Shown here: piece by piece, positions 39,672 through 47,964 of the stretch
How the letters are laid out: every line of letters begins with the position of its first letter
Numbering within the stretch: the first letter of the stretch is position 1
Source: Variovorax jilinensis
GTDB taxonomy: Bacteria; Pseudomonadota; Gammaproteobacteria; Burkholderiales; Burkholderiaceae_C
NCBI RefSeq assembly: GCF_030316885.1
Contig: NZ_JASZYQ010000003.1
Location: forward strand, 799,687 to 863,686
Reading direction: 5' to 3'
Length of the DNA: 64,000 nucleotides
The notes under the pieces: generated by a model
Seen by the model: the letters and a program-made list of their open reading frames with translations, nothing else
Database searches by the model: none
Told to the model about the DNA's origin: nothing
Translations under genes and position numbers: made by a program

Positions 39672-39902
39672 ATGACAGCCAGCTACGTGGAAATACAAGG
39701 CGCCCAGGCGGATGTCGATCTCTGGGACGGCTTGATCTCGGATCAGAACGCCCTCATCGTCGTCATGATGCAGAAGATGTCCCAGGGCGGCTGCGCCGAT
39801 GCCGCATGGCTCGACGAGCGAATCACGGAAGCGGAGAGCATCGAGAATCGCCTGGTCGCCGGCCTCGATCGCGCACAGCGCAGATTGCGGGCGCTCATCT
39901 AG
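39672..39902 (+). CDS. Small hypothetical protein
   Basis: 76 aa, start preceded by AGGAGACAACC. Acidic, helical sequence (LWDGLISDQNALIVVMMQKMSQGG and AWLDERITEAESIENRLVAGLDRAQRRLRALI) with no signal peptide or membrane helix; the C-terminal half looks like a coiled coil. I do not recognise a family. A strong ribosome-binding site and an own upstream gap support its being real. It is followed by the tRNA-Gly terminator on the other strand. Confidence 0.6.
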   Translation: MTASYVEIQGAQADVDLWDGLISDQNALIVVMMQKMSQGGCADAAWLDERITEAESIENRLVAGLDRAQRRLRALI

Positions 39903-39946
39903 TCGGCACGACCGCGTCCGAAGGCCCTCCCGGCGTGGCACGGACG

Positions 39947-39972
39947 CAAAAAAGCCACCCGAAGGTGGCTTT
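39947..39972 (-). terminator. Intrinsic terminator of tRNA-Gly
   Basis: On the minus strand a 9-bp stem (39972-39964 with 39959-39951) is capped by TTCG and followed by a run of Ts; the stem is AAAGCCACC/GGTGGCTTT. It lies 30 bp past the tRNA 3' end. The other strand also has Ts, so it may end the small-protein transcript as well. Confidence 0.85.
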
Positions 39973-40002
39973 CTCGTTCCGCGGCCTGGGCCCAGAAGAA
40001 TC

Positions 40003-40078
40003 TGGAGCGGGAGAAGAGTCTCGAACTCTCGACCTCAACCTTGGCAAGGTTGCGCTCTACCAACTGAGCTACTCCCGC
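40003..40078 (-). tRNA. tRNA-Gly (anticodon GCC)
   Basis: 76-nt cloverleaf with encoded CCA. Acceptor GCGGGAG pairs with CTCCCGC. The D arm is GCTC-AGTTGGTA-GAGC. Anticodon stem CAACC/GGTTG carries loop TTGCCAA (anticodon GCC). The T arm is GAGAG/CTCTT-type with TTCGAGA. It has its own -10 box upstream and terminator downstream. Decodes GGC and GGU, the main Gly codons in this high-GC genome. Confidence 0.96.
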
Positions 40079-40088
40079 GAAGCCTCAG

Positions 40089-40121
40089 ATTATAGCGCAG
40101 TTTTCTCGACTTCCTCGCCAA
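40089..40121 (-). promoter_or_regulatory. Promoter of tRNA-Gly, overlapping the ABC ATPase stop codon
   Basis: A minus-strand -10 box TATAAT lies at 40094-40089, 10 bp before the tRNA 5' end. The TAA inside it is the stop codon of the upstream ATPase gene. The -35 is unclear; TTGGCG at 40121-40116 is 21 bp away, which is too far to be ideal. The discriminator resembles that of rpoD. Confidence 0.65.
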
Positions 40122-41430
40122 CTGGCAAATGAATGAGTCCGGTGCGCAGGTCGAACTCGAAAACCTCGCCATACCGGCCCCATTCGATCGCGGTGCGCAA
40201 CACGCGCTCGGCGGTCGGCTGGTCCAGGCTTTCCTTGAGCAGCTCGACGAAAGGCTCCTGCGGCAACTCGCCCGAAGGCGCCTGCTCCAGGCTGTGGCGG
40301 ATGTGGGCGGCCAGCGGCACGTGCGCGAGCAGTTGCTGGCCGAGCAGCTGCTGGCGCAACGTGTGGGCGCCCGCGACATAGCGGCGACCGAGTTCGGACA
40401 GGTGCAGGTCGGCATCCGCAAGCTGTGCCAGCCCCAGCAGCGACAGCGCCTGCGCGAGAGGCAGCAGGTCGTGGTCGGTGAGCTCGGCCTCCTCGGCGAG
40501 CTGCGGCAGATCCGCGCGTCCGGCGCGGCCGTCCTGCACCAGCATCTCGAGCAGCGCCTCCATGCGGCCGATGTCGGCATCGGGCAGGCGGTCGCCCAGA
40601 TGGCGGCGCACCGGTTCCTCGGCCGCGCGGCCGGGCATCGCGGCGCCGGCGGTCATCAGCGCATAGGCCTCGTCGATCAGCGCCCTCACCTCCAGGCTGC
40701 CGACGTCACGCGGCCGCGCGAGCCGGATCGGCAGTTCGGCACGCACGCGGCCCGGATCGGCTGCGAAGATCAGCACGCGGTCGGCCATCAGCACCGCTTC
40801 CTCGATGTTGTGGGAAACGATCAGCATCGCCTTGGTCGGCATGGCGCCGCCGCGCCAGAGCCGCAGGATGTCGTCGCGCAGGCGCTCGCCCGTGAGGACG
40901 TCGAGCGCCGAGAAGGCCTCGTCCATCAGCAGCACCTCGGGCTCGACCACCAGCGCCCGCGCGATGCCCACGCGCTGGCGCATGCCGCCCGACAGTTCGC
41001 GCGGCAAGGCGCCTTCGAAGCCTGCGAGCCCGATCAGCTCGATCGCGGCGCCCGCGCGCCGGGCCCGTTCCGGCCGCGCGACGCCGCGCGCCTCGAGGCC
41101 CAGCTCGACGTTCTGCTGCACCGTGAGCCAGGGGAAGAGCGCGAACGACTGGAACACCATTGCGATGCCGCGTGCTGGCCCGTAGAGCGGCTGGCCGCGG
41201 TAGCGCACGCTGCCGGCATCGGCACCGATCAGTCCCGCGAGGATGCGCAGCAGCGTCGACTTGCCCGAGCCCGAAGGCCCCAGCAGCGCCACGATCTCGC
41301 CTTCGGCAAGGCGGAAATCCACGCCTTCGAGCACCGACCGTGCGGCGCCGTCGGCCGAGCGGAAGGACTTTCCCACGCCCTGGAGTTCGATGATGGTTTC
41401 GGCCACGAGGCCGGTACGCGGGTTCGACAT
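40090..41430 (-). CDS. ABC importer ATPase (NitT/TauT type) with C-terminal extension
   Basis: 446 aa. The ATPase part has Walker A GPSGSGKST (51-59), FQSFALFPWLTVQQN, signature ELSGGMRQRVGIARAL and Walker B VLLMDEAFSALD, the nitrate/sulfonate/taurine type. After ~residue 270 comes an extra helical domain (EELTDHDLLPLAQALSLLGLAQLADADLHLSELGRRYVAGAH), the AAA-associated C-terminal domain found in some of these proteins, probably regulatory. The start overlaps the permease stop (TGATG). No binding-protein gene is adjacent. Confidence 0.9.
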   Translation of the reverse strand: MSNPRTGLVAETIIELQGVGKSFRSADGAARSVLEGVDFRLAEGEIVALLGPSGSGKSTLLRILAGLIGADAGSVRYRGQPLYGPARGIAMVFQSFALFPWLTVQQNVELGLEARGVARPERARRAGAAIELIGLAGFEGALPRELSGGMRQRVGIARALVVEPEVLLMDEAFSALDVLTGERLRDDILRLWRGGAMPTKAMLIVSHNIEEAVLMADRVLIFAADPGRVRAELPIRLARPRDVGSLEVRALIDEAYALMTAGAAMPGRAAEEPVRRHLGDRLPDADIGRMEALLEMLVQDGRAGRADLPQLAEEAELTDHDLLPLAQALSLLGLAQLADADLHLSELGRRYVAGAHTLRQQLLGQQLLAHVPLAAHIRHSLEQAPSGELPQEPFVELLKESLDQPTAERVLRTAIEWGRYGEVFEFDLRTGLIHLPVGEEVEKTAL

Positions 41431-43154
41431 CAGAAGTGCATCCTGTTTTCGGCCAGCTCGTAGAGCCGGCGCCAGACGAAGTGGTTCATGCCCATGACGA
41501 ACACGCACATCACGCCGATGCCCAGCGCGATGCGCGGGAAGTCGCCGATGGCGGTCATGTGGGCGATGTAGCTGCCCAGCCCCGCGGCCTGCAGCGTGGT
41601 GTCGCCCCAGGTCACGTATTCGGCCACGATGCTCGCATTCCAGGAGCCGCCGCTGGCCGTGATGGCGCCCGTGACGAAGCTCGGGAACACCGCGGGCAAG
41701 AGGTATCGGCGCCACTTGAGCCAGCCCGAGAGGCCAAGGTTGCCGGCCGCGTAGCGCAGCTCGGTCGGAACGGTCGAGGCACCCGCGATCACGTTGAAGA
41801 GCAGATACCACTGCGTGCCGAGCACCATCAGCGGCGCGAGCCAGATGTTCGGGTCGAGCTGCCAGCGCACGATGAACAGCACCGCGACCGGGAACATCAG
41901 GTTGGCCGGAAATGCCGCCATGAACTGCGCCACACCCTGCAGCCGGCCGGCCCAGCGCGGGTTCATGCCGATCCAGATGCCCACCGGCACCCACACGATC
42001 GCCGCCAGCGCGATCAGCACCAGCACGCGCAGCATCGTGTAGCAGCCGAGCACGAACACATGGCCCACCTCGGCCCAGCCGACCTCGGTGTGGATGAAGC
42101 GCAGCAACCAGCCCGCGGCCAGCAGCACGCCCGCCGCGAGCAGCGCGTCCCAGGCACGCTCGAGGGCTTGGCGCCGCGGCCGCGGACGGGCCCTGATCGA
42201 GGTGCCGTCGTGGTCGCGGCGGAACAGCACCAGCGAACGCTCGAGCAGCCGTGCCGACGCCGCCATGCCCTGCTGGATGCGCTCGGTGCGGCGCAGCCAG
42301 GTCAGCAGCCAGGAGCGCGGTGCGTCCTCGCTGCTGCCTTCCTCGAAGCGGAACTTGTCGGCCCAGGCGATCAGCGGCCGGAAGAACAGCTGGTCGTAGA
42401 GCGTGATGCCGATCAGCATGCCGAAGATGGCCCAGCCGATGGCACCGAGGTCGCGCGCCTGGATCGCCATCGCGATGTAGGAGCCGACTCCGGGCAGCAT
42501 GATGCTCTGGTTCGACACCGAGATCGCCTCCGAGGCGACGACGAAGAACCAGCCGCCCGACATCGACATCATCATGTTCCAGAGCAGGCCCGGCATCGCG
42601 AACGGCAGCTCGAGGCGCCAGAAGCGATGCCAGGCCGAAAGCTGGAACACCGCGGCCGCCTCGCGCAGTTCCGACGGCACGGTGCGCAGCGACTGGTAGA
42701 GGCTGAAGGCCATGTTCCAGGCCTGCGAGGTGAAGATCGCGAAGATCGCGGCGCACTCCACGCCCAGCAGGTTGCCCGGGAACAGCGCGATGAAACCCGT
42801 GACAGTGATCGAGAGAAAGCCCAGGATCGGGATCGACTGCAGGATGTCGAGCAACGGCAGCAGCAGCTTCTCGGCCGCCCGATAACGCGTCGCGAGCACC
42901 GCGAACACGCAGGCGAACACCAGCGAGGCGCCGAGCGCGATGAACATGCGCAGCGTGGTGCGCAGCAGGTAGTAGGGGAGCGCCGACGGATCGAGGCTGA
43001 TCGGCAGCGGCTGGCCCAACTCGTAGGGCCGCGCCATCTGCGCGCCGCCCCAGGCCAGCGCAAACAGCGCCGCCAGCACGAGCGGCAGCAGGGCCCAGTC
43101 CCAGCGGTTGCCGGCCGCGACGGCCTGGCGCGGAAAGAAGCGTTTGTCGAGCAT
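41430..43154 (-). CDS. ABC importer permease, two permease domains fused in one chain
   Basis: 574 aa with two BPD-type permease domains in tandem, each with its own ATPase-contact loop. The first is near PSELREAAAVFQLSAWHRFWRLELPFAMPGLLWN. The second is near PTELRYAAGNLGLSGWLKWRRYLLPAVFPSFVTG. About 12-13 membrane helices. The fusion makes a whole channel from one chain and pairs with the NitT/TauT-type ATPase just downstream. The ATG at 43154 is the family-consistent start. Anion (nitrate, sulfonate, bicarbonate) or organic substrate unknown. Confidence 0.88.
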   Translation of the reverse strand: MLDKRFFPRQAVAAGNRWDWALLPLVLAALFALAWGGAQMARPYELGQPLPISLDPSALPYYLLRTTLRMFIALGASLVFACVFAVLATRYRAAEKLLLPLLDILQSIPILGFLSITVTGFIALFPGNLLGVECAAIFAIFTSQAWNMAFSLYQSLRTVPSELREAAAVFQLSAWHRFWRLELPFAMPGLLWNMMMSMSGGWFFVVASEAISVSNQSIMLPGVGSYIAMAIQARDLGAIGWAIFGMLIGITLYDQLFFRPLIAWADKFRFEEGSSEDAPRSWLLTWLRRTERIQQGMAASARLLERSLVLFRRDHDGTSIRARPRPRRQALERAWDALLAAGVLLAAGWLLRFIHTEVGWAEVGHVFVLGCYTMLRVLVLIALAAIVWVPVGIWIGMNPRWAGRLQGVAQFMAAFPANLMFPVAVLFIVRWQLDPNIWLAPLMVLGTQWYLLFNVIAGASTVPTELRYAAGNLGLSGWLKWRRYLLPAVFPSFVTGAITASGGSWNASIVAEYVTWGDTTLQAAGLGSYIAHMTAIGDFPRIALGIGVMCVFVMGMNHFVWRRLYELAENRMHF

Positions 43155-43262
43155 GGCAGGGCGAAGGCAGGAGGCGCACGGAGCCATTCGCTCGGCGCCG
43201 TCATTCTGCGCACCTTTCCCGACCGCCAGCTGACCGGGCCGCCGCCCCGGCCCCGGACGCCG

Positions 43263-43859
43263 CTACAGCGGGAAGGCGTCGAGCCCCGGCTGCCCTTGGC
43301 CGGCCTGCACCGGCGTATGGGCCACGTTCATGATCCAGCAGACCATCGTGAAATAGCCCACCAGCGCCGAGAGCTCCACCACCAGCGTCTTGCCGAAGCG
43401 GGCCTCGGCGGCCGCGTAGGTGGGCTCGCTCACGCCGTCGTTGCGCAGCAGCTCCTGGGCGAAGTCGAGCGCGAGCTGCTCGTCGTCGGCCAGCGGCGCG
43501 GTGCGGCGTCCCAGGCGAAGCGCCTCGATCGCGCCGGCATCGACCCCGGCCTTCACTGCGGCCGCGGCATGCAGCACCCATTCGAACTGGTTGCCCACGT
43601 GGCGGGCGACTGCGCAGGTCACGAGCTCGCGCACCCGCGCATCGAGCGCGCTGTCGAAGCGCAGGTATTCGCCCAGGCTGCCGATGCGCTCCATCAGCAC
43701 CGGGCTCTGCAGCAAGGGCACGAAAGGCCCGAAGACCGCCTTGCGCGGACCGTCGATCAGCGCCTGCGCGGCGGCGCGCTGGGCCTCGGACATCGTGTCG
43801 GCGGCCGGCAGCGGCAGGCGCTCGGACCAGGGACGGGTGTGGCCTTGGGGAATGGTCAT
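43263..43859 (-). CDS. Carboxymuconolactone decarboxylase-family protein
   Basis: 198 aa of the AhpD/CMD helical fold. RELVTCAVARHVGNQFEWVLHAAAAVKAGVDAGAIEALRLGRR is the core. The family's reactive CxxC is not present here (the equivalent is TCAVARH), so peroxidase activity of the AhpD type is unlikely. The ATG at 43859 starts the conserved part. It is 25 bp downstream of the YbfB-like MFS gene, probably one operon. Function unknown. Confidence 0.82.
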   Translation of the reverse strand: MTIPQGHTRPWSERLPLPAADTMSEAQRAAAQALIDGPRKAVFGPFVPLLQSPVLMERIGSLGEYLRFDSALDARVRELVTCAVARHVGNQFEWVLHAAAAVKAGVDAGAIEALRLGRRTAPLADDEQLALDFAQELLRNDGVSEPTYAAAEARFGKTLVVELSALVGYFTMVCWIMNVAHTPVQAGQGQPGLDAFPL

Positions 43860-43884
43860 GGTTGGATTTCCTCGATGAATCGGA

Positions 43885-45072
43885 TCAGGATGAGGCCGCG
43901 TGCGCGGCCGGCCGACGCAGCAGCCAGGCGGCGCTGCCGACCAGCGCGAAGGCGCCGGCCGAGAGCGCGGTGAAGAGGCCGCCGAAGCCCTGCGCACTGC
44001 CGCTCAGCGCCGAAGAAAGAAGCGGCCCCGCCATCTGGCCGAGCGCAAAGGCGGCCGTCATGTGGCCGAGCGCGCGCGCCGGGTCGCCGAGCGCAAGCGC
44101 CCTCGCCTCCTGCATGCCGGCCATGGTCGCGACCATGAAGGTACCGCCGACCAGCAGCGCGGAAGCCAGCACGGTGGCGGCCGACAGATGCAGCACCGGC
44201 AGCAGGCAGCCGAGCGCCACCAGGAGGTGGCTGCCGGCCAGCACCTGGCGGCGCGAAAGACCCGACAGGACTGCGCCCGCCAACACGGTCGACAGGGCGG
44301 CCGCCGTGCCGAACACCGGCCAGGCGGCGCCGAACACGGCCGGGTCGTCGACCACCGCCCGCGCCAGCACCGGCAGGAAGGTGGCAGGCAGGATGTAGCC
44401 GAAGCCCAGCATGCCGTAGCAGATGACGAGATCCCACGGCGAACTGCCCGCCGATCGGCCCGGCGAAGCGCTGGACTGAGCGATGCCGGGTTCAGCGCCC
44501 GGCATCAGCCAGGCCACCACGAGCAGGCCTGCGCCCGCCATCAGGCCCAGCTGCAGCCACAGCGCGTCCGGCGCCACGCCCGCAGTGCCGGCCCGCCAGC
44601 AGTAGAGACCGGCCAGCGCGATGCCCGTGCCGACGCCTGCATAGACGACGCCGGCACCACCCGGCTGTCCGAGCCGCGCCAGCCACGCGAGACACCAGAC
44701 GCTGGTGCTGACCAGGGTCCAGGCGCTCGCGACGCCGGCGACGGCCCGCAGCAGCAGCCAGGGAGCCAGCGAATCGACCCAGCCCATGCCGGCGGTGGAC
44801 AGCACGATCAGCGCAAGCGACAGCAACCCGGTGCGCTGGGGCGACCAGGGCAGCCGCGCGGCCGTCAACGCGCCGAGCAGGTAGCCCGCGTAGTTGGCGG
44901 CCGCCAGCCAGCCGCCGGCCGCCACGTCGGTGCTGCCGGCGCGGATCATGAGCGGCAGCATCGGCGTGAAGGCGAAGCGCCCGACGCCCATGGCGACCGC
45001 GAGCGCGAGCAGCCCCGCGGCGCAGACCGCGAGTCCGGAATGACGGCCGGAAGAGATGGAAGGCTTCGACAT
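43885..45072 (-). CDS. MFS transporter, YbfB/YjiJ family
   Basis: 395-aa membrane protein with ~12 segments. AMGVGRFAFTPMLPLMI near the N-terminus is diagnostic of the YbfB/YjiJ group. WLAAANYAGYLLGALTAARLPW and GFGYILPATFLPVLAR also fit. Substrate unknown. Divergent from a LysR regulator across 66 bp, so probably controlled by it together with the CMD-family gene downstream. Confidence 0.88.
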   Translation of the reverse strand: MSKPSISSGRHSGLAVCAAGLLALAVAMGVGRFAFTPMLPLMIRAGSTDVAAGGWLAAANYAGYLLGALTAARLPWSPQRTGLLSLALIVLSTAGMGWVDSLAPWLLLRAVAGVASAWTLVSTSVWCLAWLARLGQPGGAGVVYAGVGTGIALAGLYCWRAGTAGVAPDALWLQLGLMAGAGLLVVAWLMPGAEPGIAQSSASPGRSAGSSPWDLVICYGMLGFGYILPATFLPVLARAVVDDPAVFGAAWPVFGTAAALSTVLAGAVLSGLSRRQVLAGSHLLVALGCLLPVLHLSAATVLASALLVGGTFMVATMAGMQEARALALGDPARALGHMTAAFALGQMAGPLLSSALSGSAQGFGGLFTALSAGAFALVGSAAWLLRRPAAHAASS

Positions 45073-45108
45073 GAGCGCCGATTGGAAGCAAAATCGCGTT
45101 TCTCTGCA

Positions 45109-45132
45109 AATGAATTATTCAGAACATTCATT
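45109..45132. promoter_or_regulatory. LysR-type dyad between ybfB-like and lysR genes
   Basis: AATGAAT (45109-45115) and ATTCATT (45126-45132), perfect 7-bp arms with a 10-bp spacer, immediately upstream of the LysR start. Position and geometry fit a LysR autoregulatory site. Confidence 0.5.
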
Positions 45133-45138
45133 CACTTT

Positions 45139-46002
45139 ATGAGAACCATTGATCTCGACTCCCTGGAGATCTTCCGCACCGTGGTGGCCGAAGGTGGCGT
45201 GATCCGCGCCGCCGACCGGCTGCACCGGGTGCAGTCGAACGTCACGACGCGCATCCAGCAGCTCGAGGAACGCCTGGGCCAGAAGCTGTTCCATCGCCAG
45301 GGCCGCACGCTCACGCTGGCGCCAGCAGGCCACAAGCTGCTGCCCTATGCCGATCGCCTGCTGCGGCTGGCCGACGAGGCCGAGAGCGAACTCCGCAGCG
45401 ACCTGCCGCTCGGCACCTTCAGGCTCGGTTCGCTCGAAAGCACCGCGGGCAGCCGGCTCGCCCCGCTGCTGTCGCGCTTCCACAAGCTCTATCCGGGCGT
45501 GGTGGTGGAGCTCGCCACGGGCACGACGGGCGCGCTGGTCGATCGGGTTCGTGCCTTCGAGCTCGAGGCAGCCTTCGTCTCGCAGCCCTTCGCGGCCGAA
45601 GGCCTCGAGGCGCTTGCGGTGTTCGAGGAGGAACTCGTGCTGGTCACCGCGCGCAGCGTGGCCTCGGTCACGCGGCCGGCCGACCTGGCGAACGCGACCC
45701 TGATCGCCTTCGCCCAGGGCTGCTCGTACCGGCACCTGATCGAGCAATGGCTCGGCAAGGGAGGCAATGCGGCCGCGCGCTCGCTGGAGTTCTCGTCCTA
45801 CCAGGCCATGATCGCCTGCGTCGCGGCCGGCACCGGCTTCGCGATCGTGCCGGTGTCGGTGCTGAAGGCGCTGCGCGCCACCGCGGACGTGCGCCAGCAT
45901 GCGCTGCCGGAGCGCATCCGGCACAACCGCACCCACCTCGTGTGGCAGGGCACGCCGTCGGTGGCGGTGGCGCGGCTGATCGAGCTGCTCGACAGCGACT
46001 GA
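45139..46002 (+). CDS. LysR-family transcriptional regulator
   Basis: 287 aa. The N-terminal helix-turn-helix (LEIFRTVVAEGGVIRAADRLHRVQSNVTTRIQQLEERLGQKLFHRQGRTLTLAPAGH) precedes the effector domain (LGTFRLGSLESTAGSRLAPLLSRFHKLYPGVVVELATGTTG). It resembles the group that pairs with YbfB-type transporters and GltC/CysB-like regulators. The ATG at 45139 gives the family start MRTIDLDSLEIF. Effector unknown. Confidence 0.92.
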   Translation: MRTIDLDSLEIFRTVVAEGGVIRAADRLHRVQSNVTTRIQQLEERLGQKLFHRQGRTLTLAPAGHKLLPYADRLLRLADEAESELRSDLPLGTFRLGSLESTAGSRLAPLLSRFHKLYPGVVVELATGTTGALVDRVRAFELEAAFVSQPFAAEGLEALAVFEEELVLVTARSVASVTRPADLANATLIAFAQGCSYRHLIEQWLGKGGNAAARSLEFSSYQAMIACVAAGTGFAIVPVSVLKALRATADVRQHALPERIRHNRTHLVWQGTPSVAVARLIELLDSD

Positions 46003-46023
46003 ACCGGCGCGGCCCGGGGAGGC

Positions 46024-46698
46024 TCAGGCCGACGCGGTCTCGGCGGGCGCGGCGCCTGCGATCTGTCGCAGCGCGCGCTCGAACACCTCGACCGGCTGGC
46101 CGCCCGAGATCAGGTGCTTGTTGTCGATGATGATCGCCGGCACCGAGTGGATTCCGGCATCGGTGTAGAGGCGCTCGCGTGCCCGCGTCTCGGCCGCGAA
46201 CTCGTCGCTCTCGACGATGGCCCGGGCGCGCGTGGCATCGAGCCCGACCTCGCCCGCCAGTCGCACCAGCAGGTCGGGGTCCGACGGATTCTGTCCATCG
46301 GTGTGGCAGGCCTTGAGCAGCGCCTTCTTGAGCGCTACCTGCTTGGCGGGGTCCTCGCGCTCGGCCCAGTGCAGCAGGCGGTGCGCGTCGAAGGTGTTCC
46401 ATACGCGCGAGCGTCCTTCGCGGCTGAACTCGAAGCCGACCGCGGCGCCGCGCTGGCGAATGGCTTCGCGCCCCTGCGCCTGCTGCTCGCGCGTGCTGCC
46501 GTACTTCTGGTTCAGGTGCTCGAAGGCGTCCTGGCCTTCGGGGCCCATCTGCGGATTGAGCTCGAAGGGCTGGAAGCGCAGTTCGGCCTGGATGTCCGGG
46601 GCAACGTTGCGCAGCGCCGCTTCGAGGGCGCCGAGGCCGACCGCGCACCAGGGACAGGTGACGTCGGAAACGAAATCGATGTGGAGGGTCTTGGGCAT
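46024..46698 (-). CDS. DsbA-family (FrnE-like) cytosolic oxidoreductase
   Basis: 224 aa without a signal peptide. The thioredoxin-fold active site is C15-P-W-C18 after the strand HIDFVSDVT. A helical insertion follows, then the cis-Pro region GIHSVPAIIIDNKHLISGGQPVEVFERAL. This is the FrnE/polyketide-biosynthesis-type DsbA subgroup, which shuffles disulfides or isomerises thiol adducts in the cytosol. The ATG at 46698 was chosen as the last start before the conserved strand. It converges on the LysR gene with a 21-bp gap. Confidence 0.9.
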   Translation of the reverse strand: MPKTLHIDFVSDVTCPWCAVGLGALEAALRNVAPDIQAELRFQPFELNPQMGPEGQDAFEHLNQKYGSTREQQAQGREAIRQRGAAVGFEFSREGRSRVWNTFDAHRLLHWAEREDPAKQVALKKALLKACHTDGQNPSDPDLLVRLAGEVGLDATRARAIVESDEFAAETRARERLYTDAGIHSVPAIIIDNKHLISGGQPVEVFERALRQIAGAAPAETASA

Positions 46699-46729
46699 GG
46701 CACCGATGATGGGGCCGATGGCGCGTCTT

Positions 46730-47962
46730 TCAACCGCCGCCGTCACGATTCCCCACCGGCGGCGCGGGCAAGCGCGGCAGCCAGAGATGGGCGATCAGCA
46801 CCAGCACCACGCCGGCCCCCGCCATCGGCAGCACCATCGGCCAGGCGCCGTTGCTGAACTGCGCATCGACGAAGCGCGCCGCGATCTGCCCCAGCGTGAA
46901 GGCCGTGGCCATCATCGCGAAGCCCGACCACGAGACCGCGCGACCCGCGAGATGCGGCAGATCGCCGACCGCGCCGGCCTGGCCGCAGGGCTGGTGGATG
47001 CCATGGCCCATGCAATAGATCGCATGCCCCAGCAGCAGGGGCCAGACCGCCATCGGGGCCAGCCAGCAGCCCAGCATCTGCACCAGCGGTCCGGCGAGGC
47101 TCAGCCTGGCACCCAGCTGCACGGTGCGCACGACGCCGCGGCGGCGCAGCATGCGGCGGCACCAGGTGGTGCTGAAGATGTAGACCAGCGAACCGCCGGC
47201 CGGGATCCAGCCGTACCAGGCCGGCGACAGGCCCAGGTAGCTGATGTAGACCATCGGCGACAGCAGCAGGAAGCAGAACATCCCGCCATAGGTGGTGGCG
47301 GCCAGCGACGCCCAGGCCCGAAAGGCGCGGCTCGCGAAGACCGCGCGCACGCTGCCCGCGGGCGCCGCTGGATCGGTGGCATGCACCCGGGTCTCGGCGA
47401 AGCCGCGCAGGCACATCGCGAACAGCGCCAGCGCATAGACCGCCATGCCGGCCAGCACCCAGCGCCAGCCCGCGCCCTGCACCGTGTAGGCCCCGAGCAC
47501 CGGCGCCAGCAGCCCGATCGCGCCGAGGCCGGTGAGCCCGCGCGCCATCACGTGCGGGCCTTCGTGGGCAGGATAGAGATCGCGCACCGCGGCGCGCGCG
47601 CAGACCAGGATCGCAGCCATCGAGAAACCCTGCAGCGCACGGCAGGCCACCAGCATCGGGATGCCGTTCGCCAGCGCGCAGCCGAGCGCAGCGAGCGCAT
47701 AGCAGGCCAGGCCGCCGAGCAGCACCGGACGACGCCCGATGCGATCGGACAACGGCCCGCAGGGCAGCTGTCCGAAGCCGAAGGCGAGCACGAAGACCGT
47801 CAGGCTGGCGCTGGCCGAGCCGAGCTCGCGCGCGATCTCGGGCAGCGCGGGAAGGTAGCTGTCGGTCGCGACCGGCTGCGCGGCCAGCAGCAGCGGCAGC
47901 AGCAGGACGAAGGGAATGCCGCCCCTGCCGGGGCTCTCGACGCTCTCGGCGCGCCCGCCCAC
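46730..47962 (-). CDS. MFS transporter, Bcr/CflA-like
   Basis: 410 aa, ~12 membrane segments. VATDSYLPALPEIARELG and FGQLPCGPLSDRIGRRPVLLGGLACYALAALGCALA are typical of the Bcr/CflA group. Start is taken as the GTG at 47962, two bases after the aroE-like stop, as no earlier codon avoids overlap and no ATG precedes the first helix. Last gene of the hydroaromatic operon. It could export a pathway intermediate or import a substrate. Confidence 0.78.
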   Translation of the reverse strand: MGGRAESVESPGRGGIPFVLLLPLLLAAQPVATDSYLPALPEIARELGSASASLTVFVLAFGFGQLPCGPLSDRIGRRPVLLGGLACYALAALGCALANGIPMLVACRALQGFSMAAILVCARAAVRDLYPAHEGPHVMARGLTGLGAIGLLAPVLGAYTVQGAGWRWVLAGMAVYALALFAMCLRGFAETRVHATDPAAPAGSVRAVFASRAFRAWASLAATTYGGMFCFLLLSPMVYISYLGLSPAWYGWIPAGGSLVYIFSTTWCRRMLRRRGVVRTVQLGARLSLAGPLVQMLGCWLAPMAVWPLLLGHAIYCMGHGIHQPCGQAGAVGDLPHLAGRAVSWSGFAMMATAFTLGQIAARFVDAQFSNGAWPMVLPMAGAGVVLVLIAHLWLPRLPAPPVGNRDGGG

Positions 47963-47964
47963 CC

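Noticed and set aside
43263..43859. AhpD-type peroxidase function for the CMD-family protein
   Set aside because: The required CxxC active site is absent at the expected position.
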